64,000 nucleotides of DNA from G965276765 sp965276825 (GTDB taxonomy: Bacteria > Actinomycetota > Acidimicrobiia > Acidimicrobiales > Palsa-688). Positions 1 to 10,552 of this stretch are shown here, piece by piece. The stretch's first letter is position 1, and the number at the start of each line of letters is the position of its first letter. Where the stretch lies: positions 3,410,001-3,474,000 of the forward strand of contig OZ255630.1 of assembly GCA_965276825.1 (NCBI GenBank), given 5' to 3'. The notes below the pieces were generated by a model. That model saw only the letters and a list, made by a program, of their open reading frames with translations, was not told the origin of the DNA and did no database searches. A program made the position numbers and the translations under genes.

Positions 1-306
1 GAGCGACTGATGCAGATGGCGGCCGGTGGAGGCGGTGGCGTGCAGGGGACCTACGGGCCGATGGCGTCGCTGTCGTCGCAGCTGGCGTCACAGGCCACCG
101 CGTGGACGCAGGCGTTCGCCGCGGCCCTCGGCACTTGCGGCAACCCCACGCTCGACGGGGCCATCACCGGCCTCGACCAGCAGTTGACATCGGCCGCCGC
201 GCAACTGTCGGGCTCGTCGCAGGCGACGTCCACCTTCGTCAGCACCTGCTCGGGCAACTTCTCCTCGGCCGATGGCGGCGGAGCCGGCGCCGGGAGGGCC
301 AGGTGA
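1..306 (+). CDS. small WXG100-like helical protein (5' end may lie outside window)
   Basis: Small Ala/Gly/Ser/Thr-rich protein of about 98 residues if started at the ATG at position 10; the frame is open to base 1, so the true start may be upstream. Predicted to be mostly helical with low complexity, ending in a Gly/Ala tail. It has two Cys but no clear W-x-G motif, so the WXG100/ESX-substrate relation rests on size, composition and context. Its TGA overlaps the GTG of the next gene, a WXG-motif protein, by 4 nt (GTGA), indicating translational coupling. Function not known; an ESX-type secreted partner is an inference. Confidence 0.5.
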   Translation, partial: ERLMQMAAGGGGGVQGTYGPMASLSSQLASQATAWTQAFAAALGTCGNPTLDGAITGLDQQLTSAAAQLSGSSQATSTFVSTCSGNFSSADGGGAGAGRAR

Positions 307-1757
307 TCGTCAACGGCGGTGGCGGCGCGACGCTCGGCGATCCGCTGGCCGGCCTGACCATGCCGCCAGGCCAGCCCGGGCCGCTCGGCGCCGTCGCCTC
401 GCAGCTGACCGGGTGGGCCGAGCACCTCGGCACCGGCGCCGCCGGTCACCGGACGGCGGCGGCGGGTGTGGTCGGCTCGGCGTGGATCGGCCCGGACTCG
501 GCGCGCTGCGGGACCAACGTCGACACCATCGCCACCGCGGCGGCGACCCTCGGCGACGCCGCCGACCACGGGAGCCAGGTGCTGCGGACCTGCGAGCAGC
601 AGTGGTCCGACGCCCTGGGGCAGTGGCACAAGGCGCAGCGCCTCGCCGCCGACGCCCTGACCGACGAGCAGACCCACCGCAACGCCGCCGCCGCCGCCCT
701 GGTGGCCATGACGCCAGCCGAGGCCAAGGCCCACCCCGACGCGCTGAGCTCCGCCCAGGCCCAGGCCGACGGCTCGGACGGGTACCAGAGCCCGCTGCGG
801 TCCCAGGCGACGACCGTGGGGCTGGGCGCCGTCACCCAGGCCGAGCGCGCTGTCACCACCGCAGCCACGAGCCTGAGCGAGATCACCGCCGTGGTCAACG
901 TGGTCGGCGCCCACCCGGACGCCAAGAAGGACGAGTTCTGGGCCACGTTCATGGACCTGGGGATCGGCGGACCCGCCACCGCCCTGGCCGCGCCGGGCGC
1001 CTACGGTCAGGTGGCCGGCTGGCAGAGCTACGCGAAGTTCTTCCGGGCCTTCGACCGCGGGGACTTCGCCGCCCTGGCCAGGGCCAACCCGACGGAGTGG
1101 GCCAAGGTCACGACGGTCGCCGACCGGTACGGCGCGGACAGCATGCAGGCGCTGAAGGCGCAGCTGGAGTTCCTGCAGTCCACCAGCGTCGACGTGTCCA
1201 CGGCCGCGGCGGCCGGCGCGGCGCCCATCGATGCGCTCCCCGGGGGTGCCCTGGCCGACACCCTCGACGTGCTCGGCAAGGTCGCCCTGCCGCTGGCCGT
1301 CGCCGGTGACGTCTACACCGTCGTCGACGGCAAGGCGACCCTCCTGGACCGGTCCCTGAGCGGGGCCAACCTGGCCGGACTCGGCCTGGCGGCCTCCGGC
1401 ACCGAGACGGGTGGGGCGGCGCTGGCGCTGATCGGGATCAACGGGGTCGCCGACTGGATCCCCGTCGTCGGCGAGGTGGTGGTGGTCGGCACGGCGCTCT
1501 ACCTGGGTGGTGAGTGGGTCCACAACCACTGGAGCGACATCTGCCGGTGGTCCGACGACGCCGGCCACTTCATCTCCTCGACCACCAGCGCGGCCGTCCA
1601 GGGCGGCGAGCACCTGGTCGCGGCCGGCTACCACGACGTGCAGGGCGTGGTGACCGGCGGGTTCAACGACGCCAAGAGCGCCGTCTCCACGGGGCTCGGC
1701 GACGCCAAGCACCTCGCCAGCGGAGTGGTCCACGACCTCAATCCGCTCAACTGGTGA
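303..1757 (+). CDS. WXG-motif secreted-type protein with hydrophobic C-terminal segment
   Basis: 484 residues from the GTG that overlaps the upstream stop. The N-terminal third is helical with a W-I-G (about residues 61-63) in a turn between helices, as in WXG100/LXG proteins. The middle is Ala-rich helix; around residues 370-410 is a Gly/Val-rich hydrophobic stretch (IPVVGEVVVVGTALYLGG) like those seen in WXG-type effectors, followed by a polar tail. No catalytic toxin motif is recognised. Its own stop overlaps the next GTG by 4 nt, so three genes are coupled. Likely an ESX/type VII-type exported protein, but no EccC or other secretion-core gene is visible here. Confidence 0.55.
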   Translation: MIVNGGGGATLGDPLAGLTMPPGQPGPLGAVASQLTGWAEHLGTGAAGHRTAAAGVVGSAWIGPDSARCGTNVDTIATAAATLGDAADHGSQVLRTCEQQWSDALGQWHKAQRLAADALTDEQTHRNAAAAALVAMTPAEAKAHPDALSSAQAQADGSDGYQSPLRSQATTVGLGAVTQAERAVTTAATSLSEITAVVNVVGAHPDAKKDEFWATFMDLGIGGPATALAAPGAYGQVAGWQSYAKFFRAFDRGDFAALARANPTEWAKVTTVADRYGADSMQALKAQLEFLQSTSVDVSTAAAAGAAPIDALPGGALADTLDVLGKVALPLAVAGDVYTVVDGKATLLDRSLSGANLAGLGLAASGTETGGAALALIGINGVADWIPVVGEVVVVGTALYLGGEWVHNHWSDICRWSDDAGHFISSTTSAAVQGGEHLVAAGYHDVQGVVTGGFNDAKSAVSTGLGDAKHLASGVVHDLNPLNW

Positions 1758-2425
1758 CCACTACGCTCGGCACGTTCACCGCCGCCGAGCTCCGGGCGGG
1801 AGGCGTCGACCGGCGCGGCCTGCTGCAGCCGCTGCTCCCCGATCGGGGGCGCGTCGATCCCCCTGCGGAGGACGTCGTCGGGGGCACCCCCTGGCTGACC
1901 GTGAGCGCCGACGGCGTCCGCGCCGTCGGGGCACTGGCCACGGCGCTGCAGATGACCGCCGTGGCCAGGACCGTCGTGATCGAGGAGATGGCCGGGGGAC
2001 GGCTGCTGCGGTACCTCTTCGGCCGGATCGGGGTGACCACCCACGTCCTCGAGCTGTGCGTCGACGACCCCGACCGGTACCTGGCCCGGCTCACGACCGA
2101 AGCGGACGCGGCGGCGGTCGTCGCGTCGAGCCTTCCCGACCTGGAGGAGCTCGTGGGCAGCCCGGCGCCGGGGTCGCGGCCGCCGGCCGCCCTGCTCGCC
2201 GGCGACGCCCCCACCCTGGCCACCGTGAGCTCGCTCTCGGTCCACGACCCCGAGCTGCCCCCGTTCCAGCAACGGGTGACGGTGGCGGCGGCCGACGGCG
2301 CGGCGTGGCTGGTCCTCGGGTCACGTCACGACGACGACGCCGCGCTGGCCATGGCGCCGTTGGTGCCTGGTCGCCTCGAATCGGTCGTCTGCGCCATGCT
2401 GGGTGGCCGGGCGGCCACGCTGTGA
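1754..2425 (+). CDS. EspG-like / conserved hypothetical protein
   Basis: 223 residues from GTG 1754, overlapping the previous stop (GTGA). Begins with an EL-x-A-G-V pattern, then a mixed alpha/beta body (TVSADGVRAVGALATALQMTAVARTVVIEE) and a second beta-rich half. The layout and position right behind a WXG protein resemble EspG-type chaperones, which bind ESX substrates in the cytoplasm; the resemblance is weak and no diagnostic motif is present. Alternatively it is an immunity or accessory protein for the upstream WXG protein. No membrane segment or signal peptide is seen. Confidence 0.4.
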   Translation: MTTTLGTFTAAELRAGGVDRRGLLQPLLPDRGRVDPPAEDVVGGTPWLTVSADGVRAVGALATALQMTAVARTVVIEEMAGGRLLRYLFGRIGVTTHVLELCVDDPDRYLARLTTEADAAAVVASSLPDLEELVGSPAPGSRPPAALLAGDAPTLATVSSLSVHDPELPPFQQRVTVAAADGAAWLVLGSRHDDDAALAMAPLVPGRLESVVCAMLGGRAATL

Positions 2426-2483
2426 GCCGCGGGATGCGGGGGTGGGCGGCGTGGGGGGACGATCCCGGCGCCCGGGTCGAGGG

Positions 2484-3029
2484 ATGACCGTCGACGGCCC
2501 CCGCGTGGTGGCCGACCTGGAGGCGTGGCGTCGCCAGCTCGAGACCGGGAAGTTTCGCTTCCGCGGGCTGTTCCAGCCCAAGCTCGAGCCGGGGGAGCGG
2601 GCCGCCGCCGCGATCATCCTGCGGGTCCACCACGAGAACGACGTGGCCGGTCGGGAGCCCGGCGACCGCGACCTCGGGCCGTTTGGTGCCGGCCTCCAGC
2701 CCGGCGTCGAGGGCGCGGCCAAGGTGACCAGCCGGCGCCTCATCCTCGCCGGCAACGGCCGCCGGATCATCGAGACGTGGTGGTGGCGCGACGTCGAGGC
2801 GGTCCGGGTCCTGCACCCGGTGGTCGGCATCGAGATCCACCGGCGCGACGGGCAGGTGGACCTGGCCGGCAACGTGTGGCACTCGACCATCCCCGGCGGC
2901 CGCCCGGACAGCCACGAGCTGGTCGTCCGATGGCTGGAGGTGGAGGCCACCTTCACCGCCTCCCTCCACCCGGCCGGCCTCGACGGGTGGTTCGCCCAGC
3001 TCCCCAGCCGCTTCGCCGGCATGGATTGA
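2484..3029 (+). CDS. conserved hypothetical, PH-like beta-rich protein
   Basis: 181 residues. I chose ATG 2484, preceded by GAGGG, over an in-frame ATG at 2403 that lies inside the previous gene. The central part (KVTSRRLILAGNGRRIIETW ... VEAVRVLHPVVGIEIHRRDG) alternates short beta strands as in bacterial PH-like domains, and the N-terminal part has a repeated E-x-G-E-R pattern. No enzyme motif, signal peptide or membrane segment. Not coupled to the ESX-like genes (58-nt gap). Function unknown. Confidence 0.5.
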   Translation: MTVDGPRVVADLEAWRRQLETGKFRFRGLFQPKLEPGERAAAAIILRVHHENDVAGREPGDRDLGPFGAGLQPGVEGAAKVTSRRLILAGNGRRIIETWWWRDVEAVRVLHPVVGIEIHRRDGQVDLAGNVWHSTIPGGRPDSHELVVRWLEVEATFTASLHPAGLDGWFAQLPSRFAGMD

Positions 3030-3102
3030 CGGGCCGTGGCCCGTCCGGCTGCGGGCCCGGCCGCGCCCGGGGTGGCGACCGGCGACGGCGTGCTCCCACC
3101 AC

Positions 3103-3116
3103 GGGAACACGTTCCC
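3103..3116. promoter_or_regulatory. inverted repeat GGGAAC-AC-GTTCCC upstream of clpB
   Basis: Perfect 6-bp arms separated by 2 bp, 46 bp upstream of the clpB start and just upstream of the HAIR-like site. It may be a second operator for clpB or part of the -35 region. No regulator is assigned. Confidence 0.4.
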
Positions 3117-3126
3117 CTCCTCCAAG

Positions 3127-3147
3127 GTTGATACAATAGGACTCAAC
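3127..3147. promoter_or_regulatory. HAIR-like HspR operator overlapping the clpB -10
   Basis: GTTGA-N11-TCAAC has the arm positions and exact spacing of the known HspR-associated inverted repeat (CTTGAGT-N7-ACTCAAG); the right arm ACTCAAC matches 6 of 7. A TACAAT -10-like hexamer (3132-3137) lies inside it, so a bound repressor would occlude the promoter. HspR/HAIR control of clpB is established in actinobacteria; here it is inferred from sequence only. Confidence 0.6.
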
Positions 3148-3162
3148 TAATCTGGAGCGCTG

Positions 3163-5661
<2,499 letters not shown>

Positions 5662-5736
5662 CCTGCGCCCCGATCCCGTGGGCCGCGGCGGCGCCCGCCC
5701 GCAGCTACGGGCCCCGATCGGGCAAACTGGGCACCA

Positions 5737-5755
5737 GCGGGCCGCATCGGCCCGC
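5737..5755 (+). terminator. 8-bp perfect hairpin between clpB and the BI-1 gene
   Basis: GCGGGCCG-cat-CGGCCCGC forms a perfect 8-bp GC stem with a 3-nt loop, ending 5 nt before the GAGGAG ribosome site of the next gene. No T tract follows. It could limit read-through from clpB or sit in the 5' leader of the downstream gene. Confidence 0.35.
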
Positions 5756-5773
5756 CTCACGAGGAGCACGTCG

Positions 5774-6514
5774 ATGAGCACCCAGATGGACACGGCGTTC
5801 AAGCGGATCGGCACCGAGTACCGCCCCGGCTGGGGCGGCGAGCCGCCGACCCGGTACGCCCACCCGGTGGCGACCTTTCGGGCCAGCCGGGCCTACGACA
5901 AGCTGATCGGGCTGACCATCGTCGCCCTGGTGGCCGCCGTCGCCGGCTGGGCCGTCGTCCCCGTCGGCGTGGCCTGGGTCGCGCTGGTCGCAGCGTTCGT
6001 CGTGGTGCTGGTCTCGTGGTTCCGGATGCGCTGGGCCAAGGTCCTCGCCCCGACCTACGCGGTGCTCGAGGGCGTCGGCCTGGGAGCCATCTCCTCGGCC
6101 TACGCCACCCTCGGCCACGGCATCGTGCCGATGGCCATCGTCTTCACCGCCGCGGTCTTCGTGGCCGCCCTCGCCCTCTACCGCACCGGTCTCGTCCGGG
6201 TCACCCCGCGCATGATGTCGATGGCCATGATGGGCGCCTTCGGGATCATGGCCGTCAGCGTGCTCTCGCTGTTCATCGGCCTCCCCGGCGTCAACAGCTT
6301 CGGACGCTTCGGGCTGATCTTCGGCATCCTCTGCATCGCCGTGGCCGTGCTCAACCTGTTCAACGACTTCGCCTGGGTCGACCGCTCCGAGCAGGCCGGG
6401 CTCCCGGCCGACGCCGAGTGGGCCAGCGCCCTGGCCATGCTCACCGCCCTGGTGCTGGTCTACCTGAGCATGCTGCGCATCCTCGCCTCCGCCTACGGCG
6501 GCCGGCGCAGCTGA
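5774..6514 (+). CDS. Bax inhibitor-1/YccA family membrane protein
   Basis: 246 residues with about seven hydrophobic helices (first near residues 42-60: LIGLTIVALVAAVAGW). N-terminus about 40 residues cytoplasmic with P-x-R-Y-A-H-P and TFRASRAYDKL, then closely spaced helices and a short RR-rich C-terminus (LVLVYLSMLRIL...). This is the actinobacterial BI-1/YccA architecture; family members are integral membrane proteins, some acting as pH-sensitive Ca2+ leaks or FtsH modulators. ATG 5774 has GAGGAG 7 nt upstream, which decides the start. It follows clpB on the same strand; a role in membrane protein quality control is conjecture. Confidence 0.85.
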   Translation: MSTQMDTAFKRIGTEYRPGWGGEPPTRYAHPVATFRASRAYDKLIGLTIVALVAAVAGWAVVPVGVAWVALVAAFVVVLVSWFRMRWAKVLAPTYAVLEGVGLGAISSAYATLGHGIVPMAIVFTAAVFVAALALYRTGLVRVTPRMMSMAMMGAFGIMAVSVLSLFIGLPGVNSFGRFGLIFGILCIAVAVLNLFNDFAWVDRSEQAGLPADAEWASALAMLTALVLVYLSMLRILASAYGGRRS

Positions 6515-6530
6515 GCCTGCGGGCGGCGCC

Positions 6531-6601
6531 CGCCGGGCCGGTGTCAACCGGCGCAGGGCGCGGTCCTGCGGAACCCGCGCCGGGCCGGTGTCAACCGGCG
6601 C
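6531..6601. repeat. 24-bp direct repeat, two identical copies 47 bp apart
   Basis: Copies at 6531-6554 and 6578-6601 are identical (core GGGCCGGTGTCAACCGGC, itself containing the inverted arms CCGGT...ACCGG). The second copy carries the stop codon of the minus-strand ATPase gene, so the spacer looks like a small duplication of that gene's 3' end. The CCGGTGTCAACCGG dyad between two convergent genes could also act as a weak terminator. Confidence 0.6.
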
Positions 6602-7721
6602 GGCGCAGCCAGGCGCCCAGGAACGGGTCGCCGACGGACCACCGGCCCGCCCGGAGCACCAACGTCTCGTCGTCGGCCAGGGCGTCGACGGCCTTGCTCA
6701 CCGACTGACTGCCGGCCAGCCCGACCTCCCGGGCGAACGCGGCCGTGAAGATCGGTCGCTCGGCGTCGATGGCCACGGCGGCGAGGACCCGCAGCTGACC
6801 GGGTGACAGGCGGCTGACCAGCTCGGCGAACAGGCTCGAGTCGTGGTCGACCGCACGCCGGAAGGCGGCGTCGACCTGGTCGACCCCGATCCGGTCGGTG
6901 GCCACGTCGAAGGCCTCGAAGGCCAGGTGCTGGACGTCGTTGGGGACCGGCCCGGCGAGGGCGAGCACGGCGTCGGCCGCGCCGGGGCCCATCGGGCGAC
7001 CGCCCGACGCGGCTCGCGCTTCGAGGTAGGGCCGCAGCTCGTCGTCGGGCACCGGCCCGAGCGACAGCCGCTGGGCCATGCCGTAGAGGGGGGCGCCGGT
7101 GTCGACCACGAGGCGCTCCATCAGGTGCCGTTGCGAGCCGGCCAGCACCAGGCTCACGCCCGGGTGCTCGTCGCTCAATCCTTTGAACAGCGCGGGAAGG
7201 TGGGCACCGTGGCGGGTGATGGCCTGGAACTCGTCGAGCATCAGCACCGCAGGGCGGCTCGTCGACTCGTGGGCCAGCAGGGCGTACACGTCGGAGAGCA
7301 CCGCATCGGCGTCGGCCGGGGCGAACCCGGGCGTGAAGGAGAACCTCGGGCGCCCCGAGTCGTCGAGCTCGACGACGGGACGGACCCGCAGTCGGCGCAG
7401 GAAGTCGACGACTCCCTCCCTGGCCCTGGCCCAGCGCGCCCCGGGCAGGTCGTAGAGCCCGGACACGAGGCGTCCGGCCAGGGTGGCCAGGTCCCGGCAG
7501 ACCAGGACGTTGGTCGACACCAGGGCCGCCTTCGGGCGACCGGCGGCCATGCGCTCGGTGGCCCGGAGGAGCAGCGACGTCTTGCCGTAACGGCGAGGCG
7601 ACAGCACCACCACGTTGACGCCGCTGCGCATCCGGCTGACGAGGGCCTCCAGCTCGGCGCTTCGACCGACGAAGTGCGGCGGGGTCACCGGCGCGCCGTA
7701 GTGGAAGGGGTTGACGGGCAC
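6591..7721 (-). CDS. AAA ATPase, archaeal-type (ATPase_2-like) with winged-helix C-terminus
   Basis: 376 residues. N-terminal PFHYGAPVTPPHFVGR is the hallmark opening of this ATPase group. P-loop is SPRRYGKTSLL (~40-50), with Ser in the first position; Walker B is AVLMLDEFQ (~160-168); a sensor-like LAGSQ follows. The last ~90 residues look like a winged helix (SPGQLRVLAAVAIDAERPIFTAAFAREVGLAGSQSVSKAVDALADDETL). Members are poorly characterised, proposed as regulators or defence/mobile-element ATPases. It is divergent from purA, sharing a region that holds the 15-bp palindromic array. Function unknown. Confidence 0.75.
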   Translation of the reverse strand: MPVNPFHYGAPVTPPHFVGRSAELEALVSRMRSGVNVVVLSPRRYGKTSLLLRATERMAAGRPKAALVSTNVLVCRDLATLAGRLVSGLYDLPGARWARAREGVVDFLRRLRVRPVVELDDSGRPRFSFTPGFAPADADAVLSDVYALLAHESTSRPAVLMLDEFQAITRHGAHLPALFKGLSDEHPGVSLVLAGSQRHLMERLVVDTGAPLYGMAQRLSLGPVPDDELRPYLEARAASGGRPMGPGAADAVLALAGPVPNDVQHLAFEAFDVATDRIGVDQVDAAFRRAVDHDSSLFAELVSRLSPGQLRVLAAVAIDAERPIFTAAFAREVGLAGSQSVSKAVDALADDETLVLRAGRWSVGDPFLGAWLRRAG

Positions 7722-7744
7722 TCCTGGAGCCTACCGTCCACTGG

Positions 7745-7804
7745 CTCACCAGATGGTGACTCACCATCTGGTGAGTCACGAGATGGCGACGCACCGCACG
7801 GTGG
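7745..7804. repeat. four tandem 15-bp palindromic units between ATPase gene and purA
   Basis: Period-15 array: units at 7745, 7760, 7775 and 7790. Units 1 and 2 are CTCACCAGATGGTGA and CTCACCATCTGGTGA, each a TCACC-N4-GGTGA palindrome, and together they form a near-perfect 31-bp dyad centred on C7760. Units 3 and 4 are degenerate (GTCACGAGATGGCGA, CGCACCGCACGGTGG). It lies 24 bp upstream of the divergent ATPase start and about 125 bp upstream of purA. It looks like a multi-site operator or iteron-like array. Confidence 0.75.
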
Positions 7805-7861
7805 CAATCCGGCGCGCGCGTCGGCCGTCCCCGGCGCTCCGAGCGTCGATCCTCCCCGGGG

Positions 7862-7867
7862 TATGAT
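7862..7867 (+). promoter_or_regulatory. possible purA -10 (TATGAT)
   Basis: TATGAT is the only good -10 hexamer before purA; it would give a leader of about 55 nt ending in the GAGAGGAGG ribosome site. No convincing -35 at the expected distance. Confidence 0.35.
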
Positions 7868-7929
7868 CGGCACTCGAGCACGCCGAGGGACCGGCGCCAG
7901 GTCTGCCGGTGCCGGACGAGAGGAGGCGC

Positions 7930-9210
7930 GTGCCCGCCACAGTCGTCGTCGGCACCCAGTGGGGTGACGAGGGCAAGGGGAAGCTCACCGACCTGCTGGC
8001 CAAGGAGATGCAGCTGGTCGTCCGCTACCAGGGCGGCCACAACGCCGGGCACCGCATCGTCGTCGACGGCGACGCCTTCGCCCTGCAGCTGATCCCGAGC
8101 GGGATCCTCTACGACCACATCACGCCCGTGATCGGCAACGGGGTCGTCGTGGACCCCAAGGTCCTCCTCGAGGAGATGGACGCCCTCACCCATCGGGGCG
8201 TCGACTGCTCGCGCCTCAAGGTGTCGGGCAACGCCCACCTGATCATGCCGTACCACCAGGAGCTCGACGCCCTGGCCGAGCGGCGGCTCGGGCGCAACAA
8301 GCTGGGCACCACCCGGCGCGGCATCGGCCCGGCCTACGCCGACAAGGCCACCCGGGTCGGCCTGCGCGTCCAGGACCTGCTCGACCCCAAGATCTTCCGC
8401 GAGAAGCTCGACGTGGCCATCAAGGAGAAGAACCAGGTCCTGGCCAAGGTCTACAACCGCCTGGCCCTCTCCGCCGCCGACATCGCCGCCGACTACCTCG
8501 ACACCTACGCGCCGGCCATGGAGCCGCTCATCGCCGACACCGTCGGCATCGTGCACGAAGCCCTCGACGCCGGGCAGCGCATCCTCCTCGAGGGCGCCCA
8601 GGCCACCTTCCTCGACCTCGACCACGGGACCTATCCCTTCGTCACCTCGTCCAACCCGGTGGCCGGAGGTGCCTGCACCGGCGCAGGACTCGGTCCCCGC
8701 GACATCGACGAGGTCATCGGCATCGCCAAGGCCTACATCACCCGGGTCGGGTCCGGGCCCTTCGTCACCGAGCTGCTCGACGAGCGCGGTGACCTGCTCG
8801 TGGAGCGCGGCCACGAGTTCGGCACCAACACCGGCCGCCGGCGCAGGACCGGCTGGTTCGACGTGGTCATGGCCCGTCAGGCCGTCCGGCTCAACTCCCT
8901 CAGCGAGATCGCCCTGACCAAGCTCGACGTGCTCGACACGTTCGACTCCCTGTGGGTGTGCGTGGCCTACGAGTGCGACGGGGTCCGCTACGACCACCTC
9001 CCCTGGCACCAGTCGGTGCTGCACAAGGCCACGCCCGTCTACGAGCAGCTGCCCGGCTGGAACGTCGACACCTCTGCCGCCACCGAGCTCCACGACCTGC
9101 CCGACGCGGCCCGCGACTACGTGGCCTTCCTCGCCAGCGCCATCGGGGTGCCGATCCGCCTGGTCGGCGTCGGCCCCGGCCGCGACCAGTTCGTCAGGTT
9201 CGCGCCGTGA
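7930..9210 (+). CDS. purA: adenylosuccinate synthetase
   Basis: 426 residues. Joins IMP and aspartate using GTP, first committed step to AMP; cytosolic homodimer. The GDEGKGK phosphate loop lies at residues 12-18 with catalytic Asp13, and GGHNAGH gives catalytic His41. Further family blocks GRNKLGTTRRGIGPAYADK, LEGAQATFLDLDHGTYPFVTSSNP and TGRRRRTGWFD are all present. I start at GTG 7930 directly behind AGGAGG; an in-frame GTG at 7909 would add seven residues but has no ribosome site. Heads a run of purine genes on the same strand; preceded by the 15-bp palindromic array. Confidence 0.97.
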   Translation: MPATVVVGTQWGDEGKGKLTDLLAKEMQLVVRYQGGHNAGHRIVVDGDAFALQLIPSGILYDHITPVIGNGVVVDPKVLLEEMDALTHRGVDCSRLKVSGNAHLIMPYHQELDALAERRLGRNKLGTTRRGIGPAYADKATRVGLRVQDLLDPKIFREKLDVAIKEKNQVLAKVYNRLALSAADIAADYLDTYAPAMEPLIADTVGIVHEALDAGQRILLEGAQATFLDLDHGTYPFVTSSNPVAGGACTGAGLGPRDIDEVIGIAKAYITRVGSGPFVTELLDERGDLLVERGHEFGTNTGRRRRTGWFDVVMARQAVRLNSLSEIALTKLDVLDTFDSLWVCVAYECDGVRYDHLPWHQSVLHKATPVYEQLPGWNVDTSAATELHDLPDAARDYVAFLASAIGVPIRLVGVGPGRDQFVRFAP

Positions 9211-9256
9211 GCAACCTCGCTCGCACCGGCGCCCGCTCGCTCGTGGAGGGCGGACG

Positions 9257-10552
9257 GTGAGCGACCGAGGGCGCGGTCGGGTGAGGGTCTGCGTGGTCGG
9301 CGCAGGCGGGCGCGAGCATGCCCTGGCCGTCGCCCTGACCAGGACGGCATCGGTCGTCGTCACGCCGGGCAACCCGGGCATGGACCTGGCCCGCAACCCC
9401 GGCGCGCCGGCCATCGAGCGCACCGAGGCGGCTCCGGCGGCGGTCGACGCCGACCTGTGGGTCGTCGGTCCCGAGGCGCCGCTCGTGGCCGGGCTGGCCG
9501 ACGAGCTGCGCGCCGGCGGCCGCCCGGTGCTCGGCCCGGGGGCCGAAGGGGCCAGGCTGGAGGGGTCGAAGGCGTGGATGAAGGAGCTGCTGGCTGACGC
9601 CGGCGTCCCGACCGCGGCCTACGCCACCTTCGACCAGGTCGGGCCGGCGGTGGAGTTTCTCCGTGGGCTGGCGCCCCCCTGGGTGGTCAAGACCGACGGG
9701 TTGGCCGCCGGCAAGGGCGTGCTCGTCACCGACGACCTGACCGTGGCCGAGGCCGACGTGGCCGAGAAGCTGGCCGGCCGGGCGTTCGGCGCCGCCGGGC
9801 GCCGAGTCGTGCTCGAGGAGGGCCTGGTCGGCACGGAGCTGTCGCTCATGGCCGTGTGCGACGGCACCCGCGCCGTGGCCCTCGCCCCGGCCAGGGACTT
9901 CAAGCGGGCCGGCGACGGCGACACCGGCGCCAACACCGGCGGGATGGGCGCCTACTCGCCGGTGACCGAGGTCGGCCCCGACGACGTCGAGACACTGATG
10001 GACCTGACCGTGCGGCCCACCCTGGCCGCCCTGCGCGCCAGGGGGATCGACTACCGCGGTGTGCTCTACGCCGGGCTGATGCTCACCCCCGACGGCCCCC
10101 GGGTCATCGAGTTCAACGTCCGCTTCGGCGACCCCGAGACCCAGGCCGTGCTGCCCCGCTGGCGCAGCGACGTCACCGGCGTGCTCGCGGCGGCCGCCGC
10201 CGGGCGGCTCGACACCGTCGCCCCGCCGACCTTCACCGACGACGCGGCGGTGACCGTCGTGCTCGCCGCCGAGGGTTACCCCGAGGCGCCGAGGACCGGC
10301 GACGTCATCAGCGGCCTGGCCGAAGCGGCCGCCCTCGACCGGGTCACGGTCACCACCGCCGGGGTCGGCGCCGGCCCCGACGGCCGCCCCGTGACCGCCG
10401 GGGGGCGCGTCGTCGCGGTCACCGGCACCGCCGACGATCTCGCGGCGGCCAGGGCCACCGCCTACGCGGCCGCCGACCTGGTCACCTGGACGGGCCAGCG
10501 CCGGCGCGAGGACATCGCCCTCGCCGCCGCCGGGGTGGTGGCGCCCCGATGA
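9257..10552 (+). CDS. purD: phosphoribosylamine-glycine ligase (GARS)
   Basis: 431 residues. ATP-grasp enzyme forming GAR from phosphoribosylamine and glycine, second step of de novo purine synthesis. Seen: N-terminal VVGAGGREHALA Rossmann motif, GPEAPLVAGLADEL, ATP-grasp KTDGLAAGKGV, GANTGGMGAYSPV and metal-binding IEFNVRFGDPETQ, then the C-terminal domain with PRTGD. GTG 9257 has GGAGGG 6 nt upstream. Its stop overlaps the purC start (ATGA), so purD-purC-purS-purQ form one coupled unit. Confidence 0.96.
   Translation: MSDRGRGRVRVCVVGAGGREHALAVALTRTASVVVTPGNPGMDLARNPGAPAIERTEAAPAAVDADLWVVGPEAPLVAGLADELRAGGRPVLGPGAEGARLEGSKAWMKELLADAGVPTAAYATFDQVGPAVEFLRGLAPPWVVKTDGLAAGKGVLVTDDLTVAEADVAEKLAGRAFGAAGRRVVLEEGLVGTELSLMAVCDGTRAVALAPARDFKRAGDGDTGANTGGMGAYSPVTEVGPDDVETLMDLTVRPTLAALRARGIDYRGVLYAGLMLTPDGPRVIEFNVRFGDPETQAVLPRWRSDVTGVLAAAAAGRLDTVAPPTFTDDAAVTVVLAAEGYPEAPRTGDVISGLAEAAALDRVTVTTAGVGAGPDGRPVTAGGRVVAVTGTADDLAAARATAYAAADLVTWTGQRRREDIALAAAGVVAPR

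Noticed and set aside
51..1733. Long open frame on the minus strand opposite the WXG protein gene
   Set aside because: Composition is Gly/Arg/Asp-rich without domains and mirrors the coding strand; high-GC genes leave the antisense frame open.
7685..7873. Short minus-strand frame over the 15-bp array, encoding pentapeptide-like repeats
   Set aside because: The repeat in the peptide is only the 15-bp period read as codons; no ribosome site and no conservation argument.
6544..9423. 959-codon minus-strand frame across purA and the ATPase gene
   Set aside because: Runs over two clear genes on both strands, and repeats low-complexity residues; a GC artefact.
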